Positions 9,301 through 16,238 of a stretch of DNA of 64,000 bases are shown one piece after another. The position numbers were made by a program, and so were the translations under genes. Origin of the DNA: Prevotella sp. (GTDB lineage Bacteria; Bacteroidota; Bacteroidia; Bacteroidales; Bacteroidaceae); the NCBI GenBank assembly GCA_016285075.1, contig JAEEQB010000003.1, positions 1-64,000 of the forward strand, in the 5' to 3' direction. The notes beneath the pieces were generated by a model that was not told the DNA's origin, made no database searches, and worked only from the letters and a program-made list of their open reading frames with translations. Position 1 is the first letter of the stretch. Each line of letters opens with the position of its first letter.

Positions 9301-9999
9301 GACTTCAATATGACTGCCGATACTCTGACTTCTGACAATAGCATCGGCCCCAGCATCTATTGCTACCTGAACAGTCCGTCGTTCACCAATGGCGACCGCG
9401 TGAATGCCACACCCTACTTCTATGCAGAGCTGAACGATAAGGACGGTATCAATGCTTCGGGCAGCGGCATAGGACACAACCTGGAACTGATAGTTGACGG
9501 TTTGCTCTCGCGTACCTATTATCTTAATGATTATTTCCAGTACGACTTCGGCGACTATCGCAGCGGCCATGTGGGCTTTACACTGCCTGAACTGGGCGAG
9601 GGACAGCACAGACTGCTGTTCCGTGCCTGGGACATGCTCAACAACTCGTCCACCTCCGAACTGAATTTCACCGTCAGCAAGCAGCTTTCTCCAGGACTGG
9701 TGAGCGTGAGCTGTACGGACAATCCTGCCAAGACACATACCACCTTCCTCATAACCCACGACCGCGCCGGAGCTGAGATCAACGTGGAACTCGACATCTT
9801 CGACACTTCTGGGCGACAGTTGTGGAAGCACCGGGAGTCGGGCGTCTCAACCAACAGTACCTATACCGTTGACTGGGATCTCACTACCGACGGAGGCCAC
9901 CGGCTGCAGACTGGAGTGTACCTCTATCGTGTACGTATCTCAACAGAAGGCAGCGGATATGCTTCGAAAAGCAAGAAACTGATCATTATGAAAAGGTGA
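6358..9999 (+). CDS. porU: type IX secretion system sortase PorU
   Basis: PorU is the cell-surface protease of the type IX secretion system. It removes the C-terminal sorting domain of cargo proteins and links them to lipopolysaccharide. The 1213-residue protein starts with a long hydrophobic signal segment ending near S-L-K-A-Q (about residue 50). A gingipain-like C25 catalytic domain sits in the middle: the histidine is in Y-M-G-H-G (His722) and the cysteine in T-A-S-C-D (Cys755). Beta-sandwich domains follow, and the end (D-T-S-G-R-Q-L-W, then G-V-Y-L-Y-R-V-R-I) resembles a sorting-type C-terminal domain, as in known PorU proteins. The neighbour porV encodes its outer-membrane partner, which supports the call. 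The gene end takes part in a long inverted repeat with the start of porV. Confidence 0.95.
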   Translation: MRKLKDCALSGKWQLRILLLTSFLILPTFSFLIPPFSHLLPQSSLKAQTFYNLTADEVRVDSVLPLFTYQQALGSHYSDSIYTISLEYPEFIDMQEADILRYQQIAGAELPPAMPVVNQYIGVSRRQGTLYASFCPIVFRDGKYQKLVSFMVKTYQTPQSANASARGLSRSRNYSPSFSNHSVLASGRWVKILVPETGVYELSTSLIRQAGFSDKSKVKVFGYGGAWQPEQLTADYLAETDDLKEVPTCNVDGRRLFYAVGPVGWSSNTATSRTRNPYSDYGYYFLTEDGEMPQTVDSAAFVGSFYPSANDYHTLYEVDDYSWFHGGRNLYESTLFQVGRDRTFSLKASSATGKLTVVMSYDATFQATVAVNGKEAGTMEVKVSSSASTLPEGRDSYSAAAVKTWTFSMDNLEADNTVTIRQTSGGSMRLDYIQLCSTQPAPLPSLSTATLPVPEIVGQITNQDHHSDPQADMVIIIPTSQQMLAQAQRLAEMHKEQDGLRVNIVPADELYNEFSSGTPDANAYRRYMKMLYDRAESEADMPRYLLLMGDGAWDNRMVSTAWRNYDPDEFLLCYESDNSFSETDCYVSDDYFCMLDDGEGGRLLGSDRADVAVGRFPVRTAAEAKVMVDKAISYRSGAYAGSWQNTLCFMADDGNNNMHMADMDTSVVRRVVNFYPDYNIQKIYWDAYIRSSSATGFSYPDVTRLIKQQMQSGALVMNYMGHGAPYCLSHEQVVKLSDFAAQSSMGMPLWVTASCDIMPFDGQEENIGETSVLNSHGGAIAFFGTTRTVYAHYNRYMNKAFMTHVLGRTDGVRNSIGEAVRLAKNELISSGSDLSANKLQYTLLGDPALTLAAPTLSMVVDSINGLPLNTTNTPVTLPAGKTVTVSGHIDGNTDFNGVATATVRDVKQTITCKMNDDTALSTFSFKDRPSTLYTGSDSVRQGRFRFVFALPKDISYSDATGLINLFAVNTGKDLTAHGRSEDFNMTADTLTSDNSIGPSIYCYLNSPSFTNGDRVNATPYFYAELNDKDGINASGSGIGHNLELIVDGLLSRTYYLNDYFQYDFGDYRSGHVGFTLPELGEGQHRLLFRAWDMLNNSSTSELNFTVSKQLSPGLVSVSCTDNPAKTHTTFLITHDRAGAEINVELDIFDTSGRQLWKHRESGVSTNSTYTVDWDLTTDGGHRLQTGVYLYRVRISTEGSGYASKSKKLIIMKR

Positions 10000-10129
10000 A
10001 AAAGGTGGAAAAGTGAAAACTGAGAAAAAGAAATGATAACAACAAAGAAGATATGAAAAGAGTTATTGATATTATGAAGTCGAGAGGTGCGGTGATAAGT
10101 TTTTCACTTTTTCACCTTCTCACCTTTTC
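9990..10129 (+). repeat. long imperfect inverted repeat enclosing the porV start
   Basis: The left arm at 9990-10020 covers the porU stop codon and reads GAAAAGGTGAAAAAGG and onward. The right arm at 10099-10129 lies inside the porV signal-peptide codons and ends CACCTTTTC. The arms are about 31 bases each and pair over nearly all positions, with one or two small gaps. The porV ATG at 10053 falls in the enclosed loop. Confidence 0.65.
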
Positions 10130-11246
10130 ATCTGTAACCGCAGGAGCGGATGACAAGCTGACCACCTACAATCCTGTGGAGCATGCTGTCATTTCGCAGA
10201 CCATTGCCCCCGATGCCCGATCAGCCGGTATGGGCGACGTAGGTGCTGCCACCGACCCCGATGTCAACTCGCAGTATTGGAATCCCGCCAAGTATCCCTT
10301 CTGCATCAGCCGTGCAGGTGTGGCACTGAACTACACCCCGTGGCTGCGTCAATTGGTGAACGATATCGACCTGGCTTACCTTGCCGGTTACTATCGTATC
10401 GGCGACTATTCCGCCATCAGCGGTTCGTTGCGATACTTCTCCCTGGGCGAAGTGTATACCAGCGAGGGCGAGGACATGACGGTGAAACCCTACGAGATGT
10501 CGCTCGACGCCGCCTATTCGCTCATGCTCAGCGAGAACTTCTCCATAGCTGCTGCCATCCGCTGGATCTACAGCGACCTGCGCTACGACTACAGCGAGGA
10601 CTCCAAGCCTGCATCAGCCTTTGCCGCCGACTTGTCCATGTACTACAACAACTACCTTATGCTCGGCAGCCGCGAGTGCCAATTAGGTCTGGGAATGAAT
10701 GTGTCGAACATCGGTTCCAAGATATCGTTCTATGGCGATGAGGAAGCCCAGTTCATACCAGCCAACCTGCGTCTGGGAGCTTCGCTCATGGTACCAGTCG
10801 ACGAATACAACCGCTTCACCATCACCGCCGATGCCAACAAGCTGCTCGTGCCCACCGTACCTCGTCAGGAGGAAGGCGAGACCAACAGCGACTATCAGGA
10901 TCGCGTGCGCCGCGAATACAGCGATGTCGGTAGCATCAAAGGTATGTTCCAGAGTTTCAGCGATGCCCCTGGCGGCTTCAAGGAGGAAATGGAGGAAGTT
11001 CAGTGGAGCTTGGGTGCAGAGTACATCTATAACGACAAGTTCTCGCTCCGTGCCGGCTATCACCACCAGGCAGAGTCGAAGGGTAATCTGAAGTATTTCA
11101 CCGTTGGCGGCGGTTTCCGCATGAATGTCTTCTCGCTCGATGTTGGTTACGTCATCTCCACTGCCAAGAGCAATCCCTTGGATCAGACACTCCGCTTCAC
11201 CTTGGCTTTCGACATGGACGGCATCAAGGACCTGTTCAGGAAATAA
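10053..11246 (+). CDS. porV: type IX secretion outer-membrane protein PorV
   Basis: PorV (LptO) is a FadL-like outer-membrane beta-barrel that carries type IX cargo from the Sov translocon to PorU and the attachment machinery. The protein has 397 residues, with a signal peptide of about 30 residues (F-S-L-F-H-L-L-T-F-S-S-V-T-A-G-A). Then comes the family's opening motif S-A-G-M-G-D-V-G-A-A-T-D-P-D followed by Y-W-N-P-A-K. Alternating beta strands run to the end (R-F-T-L-A-F-D-M-D-G-I). Length and position directly after porU match the family. The start at 10053 lies 53 bases after porU; the codons for the hydrophobic core are built from TTTTCACC-like repeats and belong to the inverted repeat described separately. 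Confidence 0.95.
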   Translation: MKRVIDIMKSRGAVISFSLFHLLTFSSVTAGADDKLTTYNPVEHAVISQTIAPDARSAGMGDVGAATDPDVNSQYWNPAKYPFCISRAGVALNYTPWLRQLVNDIDLAYLAGYYRIGDYSAISGSLRYFSLGEVYTSEGEDMTVKPYEMSLDAAYSLMLSENFSIAAAIRWIYSDLRYDYSEDSKPASAFAADLSMYYNNYLMLGSRECQLGLGMNVSNIGSKISFYGDEEAQFIPANLRLGASLMVPVDEYNRFTITADANKLLVPTVPRQEEGETNSDYQDRVRREYSDVGSIKGMFQSFSDAPGGFKEEMEEVQWSLGAEYIYNDKFSLRAGYHHQAESKGNLKYFTVGGGFRMNVFSLDVGYVISTAKSNPLDQTLRFTLAFDMDGIKDLFRK

Positions 11247-11353
11247 CGTCCGTTTTAACACTTTTTACGCCATTGACGTGCAAGGAATGCCTTCCTTGGT
11301 CGTTTCACAGACAGAAAAGTATCAAAGAAACGATTATTTAAAAAGGCATAACA

Positions 11354-12880
11354 ATGAAAAGGAATGCATTCTTTATAGGATGGGCAGCCGCAGGTCTGCT
11401 GATGACGGGGTGTTCAACAGCCGATGGCTACCGTGAAAGTGAGAGATTCCCCTATTATGACGAAGCTCTTAATGCAGCAGATCCTGAACCTACGTCCCCA
11501 AGTGGTGACAAGTTTGAAGATTTCAAGGACAACCCCTTTGTAACGACATCTGATCACCCCATCTCGACGTTCGCTGTCGATGCCGACGGTGCATCGTATG
11601 GCTTTGTGCGGCGTTCTCTGACCTCTGGTTATGACATCAATCCCTCGAGTGTTCGCATCGAGGAGTTCCTCAACTATTTCACGTTCGACTATCCCTCACC
11701 CACTGACGGCGAGACTGTAGCCATTAATGCCGAGGTGGGCCACTGCCCATGGAACCAGGAACACCTGCTGCTGCGTCTGGGTATCAAGGGCAAGGAGCTG
11801 ACGTCACAGGAAACGCCCCGCGCTAACTTCGTGTTCCTCGTCGATGTATCGGGCTCGATGTATAGCAGCGACAAGTTGGATCTGCTGAAGAAGGGACTGA
11901 CGGAATTGCTTGATCAGCTGAACCCTGATGACCGCATCTCCATCGTGACCTATTCTGGCGAAGTGAGAAAACTGTTAGAATCAACATCCGTCCGCAAGGC
12001 CGATGACATCAAGAAAGCCATCAGTAAGCTGAGCGCCGACGGCTGCACTGCTGGTGGTGAAGCACTGAAGATGGCTTACGAAGAGGCGCTGGCCAACTAC
12101 GACCCCAATTGCAACAACCGTGTCATCATGGGCACTGATGGCGACTTCAACGTGGGTGTCACCAATACCAGCGCCCTGGTCGAGATGGTAGAAAGCTACG
12201 CCCGCAAGGGTATCTACATGACCTGCCTTGGTTTCGGCATGGGTAATCTGAACGATGCCATGATGGAGAAAATCAGTAATGCCGGTAACGGCACCTATCA
12301 CTACATCGACAGTGAGAACGAGATGATGAAAGTGTTTGTGCATGAGCGCAGCCAGTTCAACAGTGTGGCCAACGATGCCAAGTGCCAGATAACCTTCCAG
12401 CCCGCATACATCAAAGAATACAGGCTCATAGGCTACGAGAACCGCGTCTTGGCAAACGAGGACTTTGAAAACGACAAGAAAGACGCAGGCGAGATTGGCG
12501 CAGGACAGACCATCACAGCCCTTTACGAGCTGGTGCCCTCTCCCGACATCTGGAACAAGAATCTGGTGGTGGGAGACGACCCCATTGCCACCTTCGACTT
12601 CAGGTATAAAAAGTCACTCTCCGACAACAGCATACCTCTGAAGGTCATCGTCAACAGAGACGCAATCTGGCATTCACCGTCCTCAGAATTCCACTTTGCC
12701 GCTGGCGTAGCAGCCTTCGGCATGATCCTGCGCGACTCACCCTATAAAGGAAATGCCACCCTCGACATGGCAAAGGAACTGGCCACCAAGGGGCTTAACT
12801 ACGATGTCTATGGCTATCGGGCCGAACTGCTGAAGCTCATGGATAAAAGCTATAGCCTGCGTAGCTACGTAGCTCCATAA
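11354..12880 (+). CDS. YfbK-like von Willebrand factor A lipoprotein
   Basis: A 508-residue lipoprotein: the signal peptide ends in the lipobox L-M-T-G-C-S, so Cys22-type lipidation is expected. The N-terminal region (H-P-I-S-T-F-A-V-D-A-D-G-A-S-Y and R-I-E-E-F-L-N-Y-F) matches the conserved block before the VWA domain in YfbK-type proteins. The VWA domain carries an intact metal-dependent adhesion site, D-V-S-G-S-M, with the threonine and aspartate in M-G-T-D-G-D-F. A YfbK-type C-terminal domain follows. Function in this family is unknown; a surface or periplasmic adhesion or scaffolding role is inference. It follows porV by 107 bp and may be transcribed with the secretion pair. The last about 36 bp are duplicated just after the stop codon. 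Confidence 0.85.
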   Translation: MKRNAFFIGWAAAGLLMTGCSTADGYRESERFPYYDEALNAADPEPTSPSGDKFEDFKDNPFVTTSDHPISTFAVDADGASYGFVRRSLTSGYDINPSSVRIEEFLNYFTFDYPSPTDGETVAINAEVGHCPWNQEHLLLRLGIKGKELTSQETPRANFVFLVDVSGSMYSSDKLDLLKKGLTELLDQLNPDDRISIVTYSGEVRKLLESTSVRKADDIKKAISKLSADGCTAGGEALKMAYEEALANYDPNCNNRVIMGTDGDFNVGVTNTSALVEMVESYARKGIYMTCLGFGMGNLNDAMMEKISNAGNGTYHYIDSENEMMKVFVHERSQFNSVANDAKCQITFQPAYIKEYRLIGYENRVLANEDFENDKKDAGEIGAGQTITALYELVPSPDIWNKNLVVGDDPIATFDFRYKKSLSDNSIPLKVIVNRDAIWHSPSSEFHFAAGVAAFGMILRDSPYKGNATLDMAKELATKGLNYDVYGYRAELLKLMDKSYSLRSYVAP

Positions 12881-12911
12881 AAGTTATAGTCTGCGAGCTA
12901 CGTAGCACCAT
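12843..12911 (+). repeat. tandem duplication of the YfbK-like gene's last 36 bp
   Basis: 12843-12878 and 12877-12911 are near copies, both beginning ATAAAAG and ending GCTACGTAGC-x-CCAT. The second copy has lost one base and a few others differ. The first ends the coding region; the second is non-coding. CTACGTAG is palindromic and recurs once more at 12924-12931, so the stretch may fold as a terminator between converging genes. Confidence 0.7.
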
Positions 12912-12934
12912 GATTCTCACGAGGCTACGTAGGC

Positions 12935-13447
12935 TTAATTCAGTCCAAGCAGGCCTTCGGGCAGATTGATGCTAATGGTACGGCTTTTCTGGTCGATGGC
13001 GGTAATAAGGTCATCGGAGGCGGGAATCAATGTTCCGTCCTCCAGCTCAAAGAGCAGATTGATGGTAGTATCGTCGATGGACGCAATGCGGCCTATGTGC
13101 TTCCCGTTTCTGGCATCTACCAGCTGAAAGCCTACGAGCATGCCAAGTGACAGTTCTCCCTCTTCATCATCGGCCAGCCGGCGAGGGAAGTAGACATCGC
13201 AGCCTGTGAGCTCGCGCGCCCGTTCCTGGGTATTAATATCCTCGAACTTCACAATGGCAGTGCTGTCGCTCTTGAAACGGTACTCCTCCAAGAAAAATGG
13301 TACGAGGATGCCGTCCACAGAGAGAACCAGGTAGTCTGCATCCACACGGTCGAACACATCATCGTCGAACATGAAGGACAATTCTCCCTTCACGCCGTGA
13401 GTCTTACCTATCTTACCTATCTTGTAAACTTCCTCGTCTCGTATCAT
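12935..13447 (-). CDS. rimM: ribosome maturation factor RimM
   Basis: RimM helps late assembly of the 30S subunit head and binds ribosomal protein S19. The 170 residues show the N-terminal barrel (K-I-G-K-I-G-K-T-H-G-V-K-G-E-L, residues 9-23) and the PRC barrel with the L-G-M-L-V-G-F-Q-L-V segment. The end has the usual I-S-I-N-L-P-E-G-L motif. It is the last gene of the tsaB-DUF4290-murA-rimM run, with 12 bases after murA. In most bacteria rimM sits with rpsP and trmD; here it does not. Confidence 0.95.
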   Translation of the reverse strand: MIRDEEVYKIGKIGKTHGVKGELSFMFDDDVFDRVDADYLVLSVDGILVPFFLEEYRFKSDSTAIVKFEDINTQERARELTGCDVYFPRRLADDEEGELSLGMLVGFQLVDARNGKHIGRIASIDDTTINLLFELEDGTLIPASDDLITAIDQKSRTISINLPEGLLGLN

Positions 13448-13459
13448 GATTCCGGTTTT

Positions 13460-14767
13460 TCACTTCTCGCTTCTTGTGATACTGGCGCCCAACGCATTCA
13501 GTCGGGTCTCGATATGCTCATAACCGCGGTCTATCTGCTCAATATTGTCAATGCGACTGATGCCTTTGGCACTCATGGCGGCAATCAGCAAGGCAATGCC
13601 GGCACGGATGTCAGGGCTCGACATCCGTCCTCCCCTCAGTGTAATCTTCCTGTCATGTCCTACCACAACAGCACGATGTGGATCGCAAAGTATAATCTGT
13701 GCTCCCATGTCTATCAGTTTGTCTACGAAGAACAGACGGCTCTCGAACATCTTCTGGTGGAACAGTACTGAGCCACGTGCCTGGGTTGCAACGACAATGA
13801 GTACTGACAGCAGGTCGGGTGTAAGACCTGGCCAGGGAGCATCCGCCAGGGTCATGATGGTTCCGTCGATGAACGACTGTATCTCGTAATGGCGCTGGCG
13901 GGGAATCAAGAGGTCGTCGCCTTCCACTTTGATTTTCACACCCAGCCTGCGGAAAGCCTCAGGGATGATGCCGAGGTCTTTCACCGAGACGTTCCTGATG
14001 CGGATGCCATCGCCGCACATTGCCGCCATGCCGATGAACGATCCCACCTCTATCATATCGGGAAGGATGCGATGTTCGGTTCCATGCAGCTGGTCTACGC
14101 CAACAATGGTCAGCAGGTTGGAGCCTATGCCGCTGATGTTGGCTCCCATATTGTTGAGTAGATGGCATAGCTGCTGAATGTAAGGCTCGCAAGCAGCATT
14201 GTAGATGGTGGTGATGCCCTTGGCAAAGACAGCAGTCATGACGATGTTGGCTGTTCCGGTAACAGAAGCCTCGTCAAGCAGCATATAGGTTCCTTTCAGC
14301 TGTTTCGCAGCTATCTCATAGACGTTTCTCCCCTCTATGTGGTTGAATTTGGCACCCAGTTTCTCGAAGCCCAGGAAGTGAGTGTCCAGACGCCGGCGTC
14401 CTATCTTGTCGCCTCCGGGTTTTGTGATGATGGCTTTTCCCATTCTGGCCAACAGCGGACCTATCATCAGCACGCTGCCTCGCAATGCTGCACACTTCTG
14501 TACGAACTCATCGCTTTCCAGATAGTCCAAGTTCAGCTCCTTGGCTTGGAAAGTGTAAGTGTTCTCCTTCTTTGATACTTTTACCCCAATATCCTTGAGG
14601 AGTTGTATCAGGTTGTTCACATCGCGAATATCAGGAATGTTGTGTATAGTCACTTCCTCACTGGTCAGCAGTGAGGCACAAATCACCTGCAGAGCCTCGT
14701 TCTTGGCTCCCTGCGGTGTAATCTCGCCACTCAGCAAGTGACCACCTTCTATGAAAAACGATGCCAT
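13460..14767 (-). CDS. murA: UDP-N-acetylglucosamine 1-carboxyvinyltransferase MurA
   Basis: MurA starts peptidoglycan synthesis by adding enolpyruvate from phosphoenolpyruvate to UDP-N-acetylglucosamine. The 435-residue protein has the EPSP-synthase-like double barrel, including Q-G-A-K-N-E-A-L (Lys22/Asn23 region) and R-V/I-L-P-D-M-I-E-V-G-S-F. The active-site loop reads P-G-G-D-K-I-G-R-R: the fosfomycin-binding cysteine (Cys115 in Escherichia coli) is replaced by aspartate, Asp120 here, codon GAC at 14410-14408. The same substitution is known in Mycobacterium, Chlamydia and Borrelia, keeps the enzyme active and makes it insensitive to fosfomycin. The gene sits 20 bases after the DUF4290 gene and is likely cotranscribed from the tsaB promoter. 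Confidence 0.97.
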   Translation of the reverse strand: MASFFIEGGHLLSGEITPQGAKNEALQVICASLLTSEEVTIHNIPDIRDVNNLIQLLKDIGVKVSKKENTYTFQAKELNLDYLESDEFVQKCAALRGSVLMIGPLLARMGKAIITKPGGDKIGRRRLDTHFLGFEKLGAKFNHIEGRNVYEIAAKQLKGTYMLLDEASVTGTANIVMTAVFAKGITTIYNAACEPYIQQLCHLLNNMGANISGIGSNLLTIVGVDQLHGTEHRILPDMIEVGSFIGMAAMCGDGIRIRNVSVKDLGIIPEAFRRLGVKIKVEGDDLLIPRQRHYEIQSFIDGTIMTLADAPWPGLTPDLLSVLIVVATQARGSVLFHQKMFESRLFFVDKLIDMGAQIILCDPHRAVVVGHDRKITLRGGRMSSPDIRAGIALLIAAMSAKGISRIDNIEQIDRGYEHIETRLNALGASITRSEK

Positions 14768-14787
14768 AGGCAGCCTGTTTTGTTGAT

Positions 14788-15387
14788 TTACCTCTTTCGC
14801 TTCTTGCCTTTCGCTTCGTCGTTGACAGCGCTCACCCTTTCAAACTTGAACGAGTTGAGATCCAGCTGGATGATACCGTCGGTGAGGCGTGCCAGGTCAT
14901 CAGCCACCTTCTCGTCGTCCATCGAACCATGTCCCCACGTTATCAAGTCGCGCTTCATCTGGTTTGCCGTGTACCTGGCCAGCGTGTCGCGTTCCTGACC
15001 TTCCGGCATGGTTTTCAGCTTCTCTGTCAGTTCCATGATCAGCTTGCCATAGTGGCGCAGCTTCATCTGGCGCTGTGGCAGGGGGATAGGAGCCGGTTTC
15101 GTGTGTATCTTCTCAGCACCAGACACATCGCAGGGCCAGTCAATGTCCAGCTGCTTGTGACTCATCAGGTAGAGATGATCCCACAGTGTCTGTACGTAAT
15201 CGCCGCTTTCATGTATCTGAGGGACTTTCGTCTCCATCATCCTGACAATGCTGAATGCACAATGCAGACGCTCGTTCCTGTCGGGCAAGCTCACCGCATA
15301 GTCTATCATCTTCTGGATCTCCCTTCCATATTCAGGCATCAGCAGCTTTTCGCGCTCGGTGTTGTAGTCTAATCCTTTTATTTCCAT
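14788..15387 (-). CDS. DUF4290 domain protein
   Basis: A 199-residue soluble protein without signal peptide or membrane segment. It opens with L-D-Y-N-T-E-R-E-K-L-L-M-P-E-Y-G-R, then a helix-rich body (I-D-Y-A-V-S-L-P-D-R-N-E-R, W-D-H-L-Y-L-M-S) and ends in a basic tail (K-G-K-K-R-K-R). This pattern is that of DUF4290, a Bacteroidota family of unknown function that is often found directly before murA. The basic tail could bind nucleic acid, which is speculation. The gene lies 13 bases after tsaB and 20 before murA, so it belongs to the same operon. Confidence 0.88.
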   Translation of the reverse strand: MEIKGLDYNTEREKLLMPEYGREIQKMIDYAVSLPDRNERLHCAFSIVRMMETKVPQIHESGDYVQTLWDHLYLMSHKQLDIDWPCDVSGAEKIHTKPAPIPLPQRQMKLRHYGKLIMELTEKLKTMPEGQERDTLARYTANQMKRDLITWGHGSMDDEKVADDLARLTDGIIQLDLNSFKFERVSAVNDEAKGKKRKR

Positions 15388-15400
15388 CTATCTCTTATCT

Positions 15401-16093
15401 TTACGTGTTTAATAGTTTTTTGGGCATCTTTGCCACGAAATCCTTCAAGTAATAAGGAACGAAGTAGGCCACGTCCTCCGTCTGGTTGTTCATCAGTCGG
15501 CGTTCTGCCAATGGCTGCATCCATTTTGCCAGTGGCACGATGTTCTCTATCAGCCGGGCATTGGGATGTCCGATGGTCTCCATGCATTTGGCAGCGCCGT
15601 TGCCAAAAAAGTAAACGGGCTGCTTGTCCAGATAGTCCTTGTAGGTCTCTGCTGTCACCACGTCAGCCTGCACCTTGCGTACAGGTTTCAGCGCACGGTC
15701 GTAGATACCGGCATATACTTCCATTCGGCGCGCATCAATCATAGGACAGAGCAAGGCATTCTCCTCGACCAGCTCTCTCAGCAGCACGGGCACACAGAGC
15801 AGTTCCAACGTAGGTACAGCCAGCAACTTCAGCCCTCGAGCATAGCAGATGCCCTTTGCCATTGACACACCGATACGCAGACCCGTGTAGCTGCCTGGTC
15901 CCTGGCTCACGCTGACGGCGTCGAAGGGGATGGCATGATTATCGGTAAACGACAATGCCTCGTCTACAAACGTCCCTAATTTCTCAGCATGATGACCTGA
16001 TGCGTCGTGCTGCTCGAAGATGACGTGGCTATCTTCGCTTACAGCCACCGAACACACGTCGGTACTGGTTTCTATATGCAAAATACAAGCCAT
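15401..16093 (-). CDS. tsaB: tRNA threonylcarbamoyladenosine biosynthesis protein TsaB
   Basis: TsaB is the partner of TsaD in making N6-threonylcarbamoyl-adenosine at position 37 of tRNAs that read ANN codons. The 230-residue protein carries the ASKHA-fold start (I-L-H-I-E-T-S-T-D-V-C-S-V-A), the dimer segment A-S-G-H-H-A-E-K-L and the diagnostic Q-G-P-G-S-Y-T-G-L-R-I-G. It leads the tsaB-DUF4290-murA-rimM run and has a consensus promoter 28-60 bases upstream. Confidence 0.95.
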   Translation of the reverse strand: MACILHIETSTDVCSVAVSEDSHVIFEQHDASGHHAEKLGTFVDEALSFTDNHAIPFDAVSVSQGPGSYTGLRIGVSMAKGICYARGLKLLAVPTLELLCVPVLLRELVEENALLCPMIDARRMEVYAGIYDRALKPVRKVQADVVTAETYKDYLDKQPVYFFGNGAAKCMETIGHPNARLIENIVPLAKWMQPLAERRLMNNQTEDVAYFVPYYLKDFVAKMPKKLLNT

Positions 16094-16121
16094 AACTTAT
16101 TGTCGTATTTCTATGAATGTG

Positions 16122-16152
16122 CAAAGTTACGAAAAGTCGCGAGCAATACAAA
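16122..16152 (-). promoter_or_regulatory. tsaB operon promoter
   Basis: On the minus strand TTTG (16152-16149), a 19-base spacer and TAACTTTG (16129-16122) form a complete Bacteroidota promoter. The -7 box lies 28 bases before the tsaB ATG. It diverges from the ribD promoter. Confidence 0.8.
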
Positions 16153-16156
16153 AGAT

Positions 16157-16203
16157 TTTCACCTTTTTTCACCTTTTCACCATTTCTCCTTTTCACTTTT
16201 TTT
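16157..16203 (+). repeat. TTTTCACC octamer repeat in the ribD-tsaB gap
   Basis: TTTTCACC, TTTCACC, TTTTCACC, ATTTCTCC and TTTTCACT follow each other, giving a pyrimidine-rich strand directly upstream of the ribD -7 box and just beyond the tsaB -33 element. The same octamer makes up the porV signal-peptide codons. Confidence 0.55.
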
Positions 16204-16205
16204 CG

Positions 16206-16213
16206 TACCTTTG
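16206..16213 (+). promoter_or_regulatory. ribD operon -7 box
   Basis: TACCTTTG matches TAnnTTTG and lies 25 bases before the chosen ribD start. The -33 region is pyrimidine-rich without a clean TTTG. Confidence 0.6.
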
Positions 16214-16238
16214 CACCCATCACCTAAAACCTGACAAT

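Noticed and set aside
16020..16238. upstream extension of the ribD frame
   Set aside because: The extension crosses the tsaB promoter and the octamer repeat and would place the ribD -7 box inside the coding region. The ATG at 16239 fits the family.
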